The notes under the pieces were generated by a model. The model had not been told where the DNA came from and searched no databases. It worked only from the letters and a program-made list of their open reading frames with translations. A stretch of DNA of 64,000 nt from Sipunculus nudus (taxonomy: Eukaryota > Annelida > Sipuncula > Golfingiida > Sipunculidae): contig CM049317.1 in the NCBI GenBank assembly GCA_026874595.1, positions 22,642,882 through 22,706,881 on the forward strand. The letters are read 5' to 3'. This document shows positions 48,365 through 60,440 of the stretch, piece by piece; the first letter of the stretch is position 1; the number at the start of each line of letters is the position of its first letter. The position numbers and the translations under genes are program-made.

Positions 48365-48712
48365 GATGTTTGATGTATTGGGCTGATATTTTGACCTGTC
48401 TATGCGTCTTTGATGGTATTCTCATTTACAAGACAGGTGGTGCCATGTACATTGACTTTTGCACAGTGTATGTGCCTGCTAATTTCTACAGAGGAATTTA
48501 ATATATCAGCCTGAAATTGGGCATATTTATACATATCGAATAGCTGTGTCATATACAAGACTTGTGGTGCCACCTACAATAATTTTTGCACAGTGTATGT
48601 CCCTGCTTATATCTCACAAGGGGTTTGATATATAAGTCTGAAAATTGGGCATATGTGTCTATCTCTGATAGCTTCGTTGTATACAAGACTAGTGGTGCCA
48701 GCTACAATCGTT
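48365..48712 (+). repeat. Tandem repeat, 3 copies of about 127 bp
   Basis: tacaagac..gtggtgcca recurs at 48427, 48554 and 48682. Units also share ttttgcacagtgtatgt and aaattgggcatat. Confidence 0.75.
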
Positions 48713-49571
48713 TTTGTGTTGTTTGCACCCATGCCAGAATTTCAGGAGTGATATTTGTGTAATTTTTTTCTTATTCAAAATGTTTAGTACTTGCATTGTT
48801 CTTATACATGAAAATAAATTGTCCAGCATTGAACCGTTATACCTGGTGTATTTCCCAATGCACAGGTTCGCATTAGGCCTGTAGGCCTTGTTTATATTCA
48901 GTTATGAGCAGATCAAGTGGAAATAATATGTAATGTTTTTTGTCCCCTGATAAAAGTGAAGGGATACCATGGCTGGTGCCTTGGCATGCACTGTCACATT
49001 TATCCTTGAGGGCACAACAAAACTCAACTAAGGGACATATTTAAACAAATGATGTATTGTCAGATTTTGTATTAAAATCAATAATGGTGACTGTTGATCC
49101 TTGTATACAAGTGTATAAAACTACTTTTAAGCAAAACAAATTGTGCAACGGACAGATCCATCAAACAAAATTGCCATAGGAATGTTCTTTAACATTTACC
49201 AGTGGTTTGCCATCTTAAGATGTAAAAGGTGAAAACTTTAAAATCAACAATTTGAAACTGTGTAAATGGACAGTTACTAGTACACTGACTATAAAATTTA
49301 TTTTGACCAAATGGAATGCCTGGCCAGATGAGAAAGTTTTAGCTCTGAATGCTAGGATTACAAAACTGGCTTGACTAACATGGATAAAAGTTTACTGACG
49401 CAAAGACCAGTTTCATGGTGTTTTGAAAAATTAGTCAAGTAACTTGTGTCATATAACATAGGAATCTTGAAAGAATTAACCCCCTGTTAAACAAGTATAT
49501 CACATATTACAGTTTAGCCCTTTATTCAAGATTACTTCCAATGCACTGATGCAAGTTTAACCAATTTGCAG

Positions 49572-49874
49572 GCAGTGGACATGGACACAGGATGTGCTGC
49601 AAAATCTCCTCCAAGAGTTATCATCACCAAAGATGGAACAAGGATTGATCAGGCTTGACTTGTGGCAGACACAATGGAAATTACACTAGACACCTCGTGT
49701 CTATTTCAGGTGCTCTACTGCCTGATAGGGGCATATTATGCCTGGGATCTTTCATACCCAAAGGAGTATCAACTTTTGGGTTTTCTTCAGAGATACATGA
49801 TCTGTGACACCAAAAATCCTTTCTTCAAGTCATCTGTGTACATAAAATTTGAAAAGAAATTTAATGAAATTTAA
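49572..49874 (+). pseudogene. SAMD3-like / uncharacterised-family C-terminal exon with in-frame TGA
   Basis: After CCAATTTGCAG one frame reads KSPPRVIITKDGTRIDQA, TGA at 49656, then VADTMEITLDTSCLFQVL, YCLIGAYYAWDLSYPKEYQ and GFLQRYM to a stop at 49872. The 'PR.I......v.e...I.......l.al..l.a.YYv.dl.YP......l.FLQ.' layout is the C-terminal region of a widespread animal family sometimes labelled SAMD3-like, often repetitive and possibly transposon-derived. The TGA breaks it, unless read through or an assembly error. Family assignment is by memory of the pattern. Confidence 0.5.
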
Positions 49875-50390
49875 CTATCACTAGATGGCATCTGGACATC
49901 AGTGCATAAATATGGTAAATGTTGTAAATCTGTATTCAAGGATATGTCTGCAGTTAAAAAGTCATATAACTGATTCTGTAATTTTGTTCATCTGCATTTG
50001 GTTCAGTACATTTGGCCAGTCACAGGAAACTGAACTTGATTATATTCTGTAAACATGCTTAAAAAATCGTTCTGCAAAATGTTTTTCCAGTTAAGAATAA
50101 GGTCTGTATTGGTTAGCGTGACACAGAAGTTGTCTCTAGAATAATTCTTTTAATTTTTTTAATGGTTCTGCTTGCAGTGTTTATGTTGAATTATTGGACT
50201 TAGTTTTAGTTATTGGACTTATTACTTAGTTTATCTTGTATGTTAGCTTTGAGAAGCTGTAATATGTGCCATGGCATTCATTTATCAACATTTATTGCAA
50301 CATGCCAAGAGATGTAGTAGGTTAGTATATGTTAGTAGTAATATATTTGAAGCTCTCTATATGGAAATGATAATTACATTTTGGTCACAC

Positions 50391-50850
50391 TTGAAAGATT
50401 TTAAAATTTTTTTATGATTTAAAAACAGATTTAAATCATACATGACATGTATGGGATTTCTCAAAAAGTGTAACTCATGTCCACTTTTAAATAAAATTGT
50501 AAGAGTGTCTATGGATCTTCTTACCTGGTTATGTTTTGGTCACACTTGAATGATTTTCATATTTTTTAATTGATTTATTTTTTAACAGTTTTAATATAAT
50601 TCATATGTGATGTGTTATCTCAAAACATTATACTCAAACCTACTTCTAATTATAATGTCATGTGTATTGTATGGGTTTCCTGAGCTGATGAGTTTTAGTA
50701 ACTATTGAATGATTGTCTTTTTAACTTTGACTTATGTAATTCATATGTACTCTTGTATGTCAATAAGTGTCATTTGATCCACCTCTATACCTAGTGTTTA
50801 AGGCATGTGTATGGGTGTTCTCACTTGATTGGGTTTAAGTTGCATTCTTA
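50391..50850 (+). repeat. Tandem repeat, about 145-158 bp units, diverged
   Basis: ttttggtcacacttgaa near 50389 and 50534, then gttttagtaactattgaa near 50692 and gggtttaagttgc near 50829. Each is followed by related AT-rich text with aattcatatgt. Confidence 0.55.
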
Positions 50851-51430
50851 TTAACTTTAATAAATTTCTCTAGTATTAAGCCAGTCAAAGTTCACATATC
50901 TTGCATTCCTTTTTAGCAGGAGATTTAGTGCTCATGATATTTATCTAGTTAAAATAAATACATTAATTTGAAAAATATATATTGTAGGGGGAAACAAGTG
51001 AATAGCAGTGTACTTACTATTTCATTACACAGGTTTGCATTGGGCCTGCAGGCCGTATTTTGTGAAAGCTGCTTGGAATCACACATATCCTTTGTTAATA
51101 AATACCTTTTGTTTGAATAAATGTTTATTTTGAAAGTAAAATCATTTGTTATGTAAACATTCAGATATCCAGTTTATTTAACAAATGAGCAAGGCTAGTG
51201 GCTAATGGTGGGCACTAGAAGGGGATAGGTGTGATGTCTGGCAGAGTGTGGGCACAATTTATATTTTTTTTCTTTGGTATGCTAATATGATTTTTGCTAA
51301 ATTATTTTAACATTTTGAAAATTAGCTGTTGTTAACAAACTGTAAAGTAGAATAGCAGGCAATATAGATTTTTGTAATTTATCTGTGGCAGTCTTGATAA
51401 TATAAAATCCCCAATGTATATGAATTAAGG

Positions 51431-51813
51431 GCTAAACACATGCGTTTTAAACATGCTTAGCAGCTAAACGTGTGGTAAAAGTGGGGACAAATCAGGCGTT
51501 CAGGAATGTGTTTAGGCCCTGAACATGATAAACAGCTAAACGTGTCTCATCCGTTAACACTTTCAGGGCTAAGCACATGCAATCTTAACATGTGTAGCAG
51601 CCAAACGTGTGGTAAAAGTGGAGACAAATCAGGCGTTTAGGAATGTGTTTAGGTCCTGAACATGATAAAAAGCTAAACGTGTCTCATCCGTAAACACTTT
51701 CAGGGCTAAGCACATGCAATCTAAACATGTGTAGCAGCTAAACGTGTGGTAAAAGTGCAGACAAATCAAGCGTTTAGAAATGTGTTTAGGCCCTAAACAC
51801 CATTTTTACAGTG
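51431..51813. repeat. Right subterminal tandem repeat, 137-bp units
   Basis: Starts at 51437, 51574 and 51711 with cacatgc; units share cagctaaacgtgtggtaaaa and tcatccgtwaacactttcag. The array ends in the right terminus of the large TIR element. Confidence 0.85.
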
Positions 51814-54081
51814 TATATTTATATTTTCGTAAAAATGTAAATATTGTTCGTTCGATATTTATATTCTGGGGTACTTAAAATATGCATTAATGATAATACA
51901 TCAAAAAGCTTAATGATAATACATCATGAGAAATGTCAATGGAATTGGAACATTTACAACCAAGAGATTACGAGCCAAAAAACGAAGAGTATTTTGGGGG
52001 ACACCCTCTGTATTATTTATCGTATTCTATTTTCTTTCCAGTATAGGAGTGTACATTTCTGCGGTTTAATAAATTATACATCAGCTACCATAAATATATG
52101 GTATATACATAAAAACCATTGGACTACATGCATATATGATTTAAACATGGGCTTCCTGTTCTTTTACTACCTCCATCCGCGCAATGTCTTACTTTATTAT
52201 AAACTTTATATCGTATTTAACAACGATTACATTTAACACATTGTTTACCCATGCAGCCCGCTTACTTTTATGCTTTTATAACGAAGTGTTACCATTAGTA
52301 AAACTCTCCCCAGAAACCACCTCTTTTCAGTGGGGTATTAATACCAGTTAGTGGGTGTACTGAAGAATGGTTCTAATAATTAAAATTCACCTCAAAGGTG
52401 GAGAGTTTAAGGGGAAATCTTTTCCGATTCTCAAATGGAGCAAAGCTTCCGGGGCAGCGCCATTTAGTTTAACATTACCAAATATAAAACATGGTTAGCC
52501 TGCAGTAACAATGAGGAGAAGGTTAATTTTAGCAATATGAAATGCACCGGTCCATTCGCGTTCCTTGAACTATTTTGCTTTCTAAATAGATATTATTGCA
52601 AAGATATTCAAATTGTGAAATTTATATTTCATCAGTAGATTCATCTTTGCAATGGCTACTGGCCATGGTATTGTACACAAGCGGCTAGTCGTTGTGCTGT
52701 ACATTTGGAATGTTCAGCACGGTAATTCTATACTTTTGGCTGGTCTCGCATAATACATACCGTGGCTTATTTTGGAGCACCAGCATGATTACCTGTGACC
52801 TTACAATAACCCGCTGCACGGGATGCATCTGGCTTTGTTATTTAGCTGGATATAACTTTACATAACTTACGAAGCTTGAGATGGCACAAATATATCACTA
52901 GCCGCATTATTTATAGCGCTAGATGGGCGAAGCAGAACACTATACAATTTTTTTTTTACCGCTGTGTACTCAAGCTGGATTCCCTCTGTTGGATACCCTT
53001 TCCCCTTTTCAGCTAATTAGCCGATACTCACTTAGCATGGTTTACCTGATGACCCTATCTTTGTCCAATACAAAATATGAAGCCTGGTGAGCCAATAGTG
53101 CAACCTTCTAGTGCATGTGGCTAAAGGTATACATACTTAATAGAAATTAGTCACATATTCTCAATTTTGTCTGCATTTCAGTAAAAAATCATGTATACGC
53201 GAAAGATATATTTTAACAGTGGGGTGAAGTATGGTATTTTGTTTTATGCACTGAAGCCGTATATATGCCAGTAAATACATGTAAATCCAGAGTAAAAAAA
53301 ATAATAATAAAAAAAGAAAAACAGGACAGACCGCTTAATAAATTTAGGGGAATATCCTATATTTGTGCGGATATTTGTAAAACATATGTTTTATTGAATA
53401 TGATATCGATATATAAAAATTATTGTGAACACATTGGTCAAACCTGGACCCGGCTGATCCTGGTATACACCTAACCCACACCCAGACACAACTAGCAGAT
53501 ATTGTTGAATAAATATCATTGTGATATTTTGGTTTAATCGTATGGTTCAGCAATCTTGGCTCATAAGGGAACGCTGTGGACTTGTGTGCAAAAAGAAATT
53601 GAGCTTTTCATGGCGATCGATTACAGGTTGTCTTTAAAAACGGGAGTTATGTTTAATGACACTTCCTCCGAACATTTACCACCATGCGAGAAAATATTTT
53701 TCGCAGATTTACATGGTGCTTTTTTATGACTGAGTAGGCATAAATGTTTATTCTTTATCGACATTTGGGAAGAGTATTCCTACAAGTATCCTCATTGCAA
53801 GATCAGTAAAAAATGACGGATCTAGCAGGCGACCTATCAGCTATGTACCCATGGTACATGTCTGGTTTGATTATATCCAACCGAGCGAAAACTATCATAA
53901 ATTAGAGGTCGGACATTTGAGAGTACCCGTATTTTCTTTTTATCGTTCAGGAGAGACATACGTTTAAAGGTTGAGCACGATTTGCATCCTGAAAAGTATT
54001 GGTTGACTAATACATCGCTCAGACAAAGAAAATAACGAAATATTCTTTAAAATGTCAGGTAAGGATTGCTCTCAACTGTAA

Positions 54082-54082
<1 letters not shown>
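51814..54082. other. Gene-poor DNA
   Basis: A 130-codon frame at 51844-52236 is rich in Tyr, Ile, Asn and Phe, as expected of AT-rich chance frames, and has no motif. Nothing else supported. Confidence 0.4.
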
Positions 54083-54127
<45 letters not shown>

Positions 54128-54128
54128 T
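54083..54128. repeat. (TA)n microsatellite
   Basis: A TA array interrupted by ATGTATAT. Confidence 0.95.
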
Positions 54129-54524
54129 AATGTATGTGTTATGTAGAATTAACTGAACTAAAATATAACACAGAAACGCTCTGGCAAGGCATCGCTAATA
54201 TACAACAGCCTGCTATAACAAAGTGGCTAATTTTACAGTTAGATCATGGACGCATGGGAAATCGGTAGCCGTTTAATCAATTAATTGACCCCACGGTCGA
54301 GCGAAAAATATGCAGCTTCGCAACGTGTGAATGATCATCCATGGAATAAAGTGACACGATGTTTAACTCTTCATATTTGCTGTGTTTAACTTGGGAGCAC
54401 ATCACACCGTGACAGGAGCACGGACACGCATTAAGGTAACAACTGGGGATTGCATAATCCATTGTGTTCTATTCCAAGGAACAGCACAGTACTGCATGGT
54501 GGTCTCCAATGTTGCCCGGGGCGA

Positions 54525-54757
54525 GTGATCAGTGTCCGCCGGAGGTGGCGTATCGTGACCGCATTTGTCAGGTTCATTTACTCTTAGAATGTCGGTTTGA
54601 GTTGAAATCTGCTGTCCGTTGTCCGCAGTGGTGAGGTGTCCGACTTACAGAGGTTCCGCTTATACATAACATATAGGGAATTTTGAAGGGACTTAACTGT
54701 CTTGTCCGTTAAAGCCAGTTGTCCGCCTTAGTGAGGTGTCCGTTAGACCAGTTTTCA

Positions 54758-54760
<3 letters not shown>
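54525..54760. mobile_element. Right end of a Tigger/mariner-like element
   Basis: Ends gaccagttttcactg followed by TA. Repeated GTGAGGTGTCCG and GTCCGCCGGAGG / GTCCGCCTTAG motifs are typical of such subtermini. The left end was not found. Confidence 0.5.

Positions 54761-54811
<51 letters not shown>
54761..54811. repeat. (TA)n microsatellite
   Basis: TA array starting at the transposon end. Confidence 0.95.
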
Positions 54812-54814
<3 letters not shown>

Positions 54815-54829
54815 CACTCAGTATTTGAA

Positions 54830-56590
54830 TTACATAGTTACATTACTAGTTAAAAAAATAGTTCTCAATACATCGAAGTAGGGGATGTTAGTATTAAACA
54901 GGTCGAGGCAGTAAGCAGCTGCTGCTCCTAGTTCACGCCGATGTTAAAGTGGTGTATGTACTCCGTCAGGCCCCTGTTGCCCATGATCGGTACACAGCCG
55001 TACGTGTTATTTTTTTACGGTTCGTTGGCTTTATTGACCAGGGAAATTTATTATTTTATTGCTTGCCGGAATCAGAGATGTTTTTCTGTCTCCACTCTAC
55101 AGGCCACATTTTTCAAGCAATCGCTCTGAAACTTATAGACAACCTGTAAAATCAATAACCCTCGGTGCCTATTGTTTTTTGCCATGATCGGTCAAAGACC
55201 CATCAAGACCCCCAAATTTTTTGTTTTGTTTTCTTCATAACCTGGTCAAGACTAATCGTAGCCACAATAAATAGGTCATTTTATTTCTCATCGAATGCGC
55301 ATTCTTCTTGAGGCAAAGCCGGCTCATTCTGTGGTTACCATGGTAATAATTTTTCTTTTTTTTTGGGGGGGGGGGATCTTGAAATTTCAAATTAAAAAAA
55401 ATTATTTTTGTAACTTCTTCAATTTTAAAGTTAGCGAGGTCTATTTTTTTGCAATATGTAAAATTTAATTAAAATTGCTCGGTTGTTTTTAGGTTTTTGA
55501 AAAATGGCCACCAGGGGACGCTGCACGACATTTTTGAAAAATTTCATTTATGATGGCCCAGAGGCCCTAATTTTGAATAAATCACTTTGAAACTCATACT
55601 TAATATTTTAAATAGAAAAAATCTTGAAAGCAATTCTTAATTTTTCGAATATAGCCACCTGAAACTACAATCAATGGGCTAATTCCTAGGTACACGTGAC
55701 CTAATCTGCGGTTACCATGGTGACCTATTTTAAGGAAAATTCTTGGCATTTTTACCTTATCTTTTGTAACATTGTCATTTTTAACGCTAGAGAGGTGTAG
55801 TTTTTTGTATCATGTAGAGTTCTCCTAGTGTTACAAGATTATTTTCAAGTTTCACAAAATTACCACCGTTGGCGCTGCAGGAGCTTTTTGTGATATCTCA
55901 CTTAATGAGGCCTAACATGCCTCAATTTTGCAGCAATATGATATATTTTATGTTCTACAGATATATCTCAAAAACAATTTTTTTTTTTAATTTTGGTATA
56001 TGACATCCAAGGGCGCTGCACTGACAACACTGCAATATATCATTATTGTGCCATATCTCTTTATTACTGCATGTGAAACCAGAAAAATCTGCCATAATGA
56101 TGTTGACCTAATTTAGGGTAAAACCAACTGACTTGGAAATAGTTCTATCTCTGGCACGGGCCCCATTTCATGAAATCGCTCTGAAACCTATACCGTTGGT
56201 AAATATCTATTACCATCAGACCCATTTTTTTTCAAAATTTAGTCAAAGCTGAAGTGTCAAGGCCACAACACGCCAAAATATCGTATTTTCTTCCAATTTC
56301 TGTTAATAAATTGTCGCATCCACATAAACTGTTGCTCATTTTAGTCTCCTGTTCAATCTTCATAATATAAAAAAATAATTTGACCTTGACTTATATCTCT
56401 TTCAACTTCATGCAAGCGTTCGACCTATGGTCCCTAGTTTAAACCTTTCTGTGTTTGGTCTCCTTTTTGTTGGGTATTATGTGGTCCTTCTGTTACATAT
56501 AGAGATTTCACTGAACTGATATGTGCTTCACTATATGGCTGTGGTGGGTTTTTCCTGAGGTGATTTAGTGAATAGAGAGTAATTACGTTT
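54830..56590 (+). repeat. Interspersed repeat copy split by a 1.4-kb insertion
   Basis: 54830-55010 and 56440-56590 match the two halves of 20835-21170. The intervening DNA is non-coding, with three short ggcgctgca/ggacgctgca-bearing stretches (near 55515, 55870 and 56010), suggesting its own internal repeats. Confidence 0.6.
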
Positions 56591-56971
56591 CAGGCTCTAA
56601 ATGTTTAGAAAGATCCGTTTCCTTTTTTAATCTTTTATAGTTTGGTAACTTGTTTGTGGTTATTCAGATTTTGATAGTTTCATATGCTACCCGATGTCGC
56701 AATACTCGGAATGTAAATATTGTCGAAACCAGTGAATTCCGGATTATCTTTTGCGTACAGGAACGGATCCAGATAATTTCGATTGGTGGTATAATTCCAC
56801 CATTCTTCCGGATGTCCCTTCAATAGGGGCTACCCGGATAAGCAGCTGGCAGCCTGCCAGCCACTGATGTAGGGGCAAAGACAGGGGGGCACATCGTATT
56901 ATTTACACAAGTGTGTATAGATCAGCAGCAACAGGTCACTTGTTATTTCTTGTATTTTGATTTATTAATTT

Positions 56972-57460
56972 GATAAAAGGCCGGTTCAAGAATTGCAAGC
57001 TTATCTGCAGGAAAGGGGAGTTTTTATAGCTAAAAGCAGAAAAGCGGCATTGGTTAAACCGTGCAGAGCAAGCCAGGAATTAGGACCTGAAGTTAACCCT
57101 GGCGATCTAGTAAAAGATAGGTTCTAAGTCATTGGACAGAAACTGATGATGATTTGTACCATGATAATCCTGGAATGTTCAATGAAAATGGTTCTTAAGA
57201 TATAAACATTCTACCCACAATGTTTGTGTTTGATATCTATGATTACCTGACTAGGTTTGGTAATCACAACATAGGGACAATGAAAGAAAACCATAAGATG
57301 GAGGGGTATATACCATGGCCCAAGACGGCTATGTGCTTCATGTTGAATTTTACAAGTATCCTGATCAGCAGTATTTTACTCTCAAGGGTAAAGTCAAACC
57401 AAGGACCTGGGAAAAAAACCCTGTGACTAAGCTGAACGGGTATGTATCCCCCACTTTTTG
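56972..57460 (+). pseudogene. SAP-domain N-terminus of a mobile-element-type protein, broken
   Basis: The first frame reads RPVQELQAYLQERGVFIAKS and RKAALVK, a SAP-like helix-turn-helix, up to TAA at 57125. After shifting: DDDLYHDNPGMFNENG, TAA, then FVFDIYDYLTRFGNHNIGTM and KENHKMEGY. After another shift: AQDGYVLHVEFYKYPDQQYF and KGKVKPRTWEKNPVTKLNG. These blocks, in this order, are known from a repetitive invertebrate family that couples SAP, SWIM-type zinc-finger and YqaJ domains. Two stops and at least one frameshift make it a pseudogene. Confidence 0.6.
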
Positions 57461-57817
57461 ACAAACGGGGGGGGGGGGGGGGGGATGTTCAATGAAATCA
57501 CCCCCATACTATTTAGAGAGCATTATTTATATATTGCAAATGATATAAAATGATAAATAGAATTATAGACTCTGGTTTCATTGATGAGTTCACTATGAAA
57601 TATTACATCTAAACCTGGTTTAGAATTAACCTATACTGGAAACATAATACCTTATTTTTTAAAAACTTTATACTTAATGTAACATATTTGAAATACGATT
57701 GAGTATATAAATTTCAAATATGTCATACAGATGCTAAGAAGGTATATATAAATATATGTGTGTGTATGTCAAATTACTCATGATGTATGAGGACCTCTCT
57801 GTTTTGATGAATGCTTT

Positions 57818-58120
57818 TTGTCCATGTTCAATTATGATGAAATGCGGAATATAGAAGTTGAAACAAGAGAACAAAATGATAACCGCAACTGGCATAACAT
57901 GAGGAAAGGTTTATTGACAGCCTCCACATTTCGCCAGGTAGTACATTTAACTTATAACAGTAAAACAGCTCAAGCTTTGTTAAAATGCAGTAGTTTGGAT
58001 GAAAAAAACTTGCCTGTCCCTGTGAGATACGGAAGACGGTTTGAGAAAATTGCAGTAAACATATATGTCAAATCACATCGGTATCAGCATCAAAAATGTT
58101 CATTAACTCTACCCGGATAA
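57818..58120 (+). pseudogene. YqaJ-like (lambda-exonuclease-fold) nuclease fragment
   Basis: A 100-codon frame. IEVETREQNDNRNWHNMRKG then LLTASTFRQVV matches the YqaJ start 'T..Q..n..W...R.gr.TAS.f'. VRYGRRFEKIAVNIYV matches the 'wG...E..A...Y' block that contributes metal or substrate contacts. The frame stops before the catalytic D...E.K region, so it is truncated. It lies 360 bp after the SAP-type fragment on the same strand, so both probably come from one dead element gene. Confidence 0.65.
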
Positions 58121-59074
58121 TACATCAGACATCGACATGCGGAGACAGTCCCATGGAAGTAAATTGTTTATTCAGTAAAAGAAACATTTATGCAGAGATT
58201 GCTTTAAAAATGATTAACATATGTAGGTTGAAGAGTGTTCTCGTTATAAATCCTGCACATCCTTAGAATTATTACAGTCAGACACAAGGGCAAATGGCAT
58301 GTACAGAAATACATACATGTTATCTGATTGGCTACACAGAGGCATAGACAGTATTTATTAAAATCATTTTTACCTGCCATAAAACAAGAAATATACAAGC
58401 AAGACAGTAAAGGCTAAAGAAGTTATGAACAGACAAATCGAACAGCATAAGGGAATTGCTTGTCAAGAAAATGACATTGCTTAAATGTTCAGGCTAACCT
58501 TTGCTATAGTTTATTCATATTACTGGAACTATTGTTGTTGTTTGATTTATCAAACATCTCATTTTAATAGGAAGGATACCTGGAAGTAACTTAAATGTTT
58601 CATTTGTCTAATTATAGCAATATTAAGCTATATTCACAATAAACAATGAGATAACTGGTTCATGCCCAGGTGCAGTACTGTATAATACCACTGCTGACCA
58701 AGTGACCTGGGCCATCTGTTTGCCCCTACATGCCCCATCCAAGACCCCCTGCTGAGCCTTATCCGAAGTGGCCCTATTCAAAGCGTACGACTTCAAGTTA
58801 GGCACTGTAGTACGCCTGTCAAACATTAACATCCCATTTGTGAAAATCGTGACAAATTAAGTTTAGATTATAAAATAGCTAAATATTGGGAGTAAACTTT
58901 TTTATGACATATTAAAGTGAAAGGCATGTGCAAACTAACGCAATAAAACTGCATAAAATGATCTCAAAACCTCGCTTTAGCGTGCTATTTATGACATTTT
59001 GGACTCGGCCTTGTCTTCAAAAAGACTCGCACTCGATTTATGACTCGAGCTGCTTCTGCCGGGACTTGGATTCG

Positions 59075-59159
<85 letters not shown>

Positions 59160-60440
59160 CAGTTAATCTTTGGTAAGGGACTACATTTTAACAAAAATAT
59201 TGGTTGATGTTTGTAATAATTAATTGTCATAACAATGCTCAAACTAATTGACAGGTTCTCCCGCGAACAACATTGAATAATATACTGTATCTATCACGCA
59301 TATAACAATATCATTGCAATTTGTCTCAAATATCCATAATTCAGTCTCGTAAGTCAATGATAAAATATATTGTTAGGAAATAAAGAAAAAAAAATCGCTG
59401 ACACATTATAGAATAACAAGAATAATAAATTCAATGAATAAATGTAATGATCATTACAAAAGATCACGAAAAACTGTCACTTTCTTAACTTAAGTGTTTT
59501 GATCAGTTGAGGAGACTTCGTTCCGGATTTGATTTGATTACATAATATCTGTAACCGCGTTTGGAAACTATTATCCTCGTAAACTTGAATTTAACCACAA
59601 TCCTGTTATTGAATTGAAGAACTGGCTTAAAGAAGGATCGGCTTTAATTATGTTAAACTAAACCTGACTATTGTGATTTAATCAAGTTTGAAATTGTTAT
59701 TTTTCGTAGGCTCACCGGCACATTTATTTTAAAGCCATCGTAAGTCTTTATCACCCATTACCTCCCAACACCCTTTGTGCTCAGACTGTTAAGATATGAC
59801 ACATGATTATAATTCTATCATTGCTCTAATAATAATATAATAGCTTTTGTGAGAGGGATGTAAATCATAAAATCCTCATTTCCAAGTTCCATAAAACCTT
59901 CATATTGAACCTCTACAAAAGGCAAACACAAAATGACATTCCCGAATACCACCGATTATATGACGTCATGGTAGGGTTAACGTCCAGACCTGTCGGATAA
60001 ATGTCAATGCACTATGTAGAGTCGTTTACTGACTTAGTTAATCTGTCCGGGCGACAGATGAGGGAAGCGATTTCGGGTCCAAAGGAAAAACGGATAGGTG
60101 TGAACGCCCCTTTAATCTGCTACAAAACTGGTGGCTCACGCATGTTTGAACATGTTACCTTATACAGTGAAATTGGCGCTATCTCTCTGACAATGAGAAA
60201 GCATCGGATCAGGCATATTTCACGGATCTGAATAATGTTCATCCTGAATTTTGGTTTGTGAAAATCTCCAAGATTTTTAATTCATATGTAAATCTAAGAT
60301 TAAATAACTAATGACGAGTGTTTGAAGTGGGCCTTTATTACCCATAGTACGAATTCAGAGTAGCCAATCACAGATCCATCACACTATGCCATGCATTATG
60401 GTCATTAGAAATGGTTTATTTAACATATATATACAGCCGA
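58121..60440. other. Gene-poor DNA
   Basis: No domain recognised. A 76-codon frame at 60001-60231 has no known motif. Confidence 0.4.
59082..59156. repeat. (TA)n then (GA)n compound microsatellite
   Basis: A TA array of about 48 bp followed directly by about 27 bp of GA. Confidence 0.95.

Larger units (their letters stand above)
41556..51813. mobile_element. Probable large CACTA/EnSpm-like DNA transposon, about 10.26 kb
   Basis: The left end is CACTCTAAAAACAGTGTTTA. The inverse of the right end is CACTGTAAAAATGGTGTTTA, giving 17 of 20 matches. TA directly flanks both ends (2-bp duplication). Inside each end lie tandem subterminal repeats built from the same GTTTAGCAGCTAAACGTGT-type vocabulary (173-bp units left, 137-bp units right). 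This is the classic CACTA layout, in which transposase binds subterminal arrays. The interior holds a promoter-like GC-rich block, minisatellites, a hairpin, and a SAMD3-like exon. No transposase frame is recognised, so it is non-autonomous, decayed, or carries captured sequence. Confidence 0.6.

Noticed and set aside
51431-51813. A CRISPR-like array
   Set aside because: The 137-bp units are directly adjacent with no unique spacers, and are subterminal repeats of a eukaryotic element.
51844-52236. A 130-codon frame
   Set aside because: AT-driven composition (Tyr, Ile, Asn, Phe) just beyond the transposon end, with no motif.
60001-60231. A 76-codon frame before the Penelope-like element
   Set aside because: No known motif and no relation to the retroelement domains.
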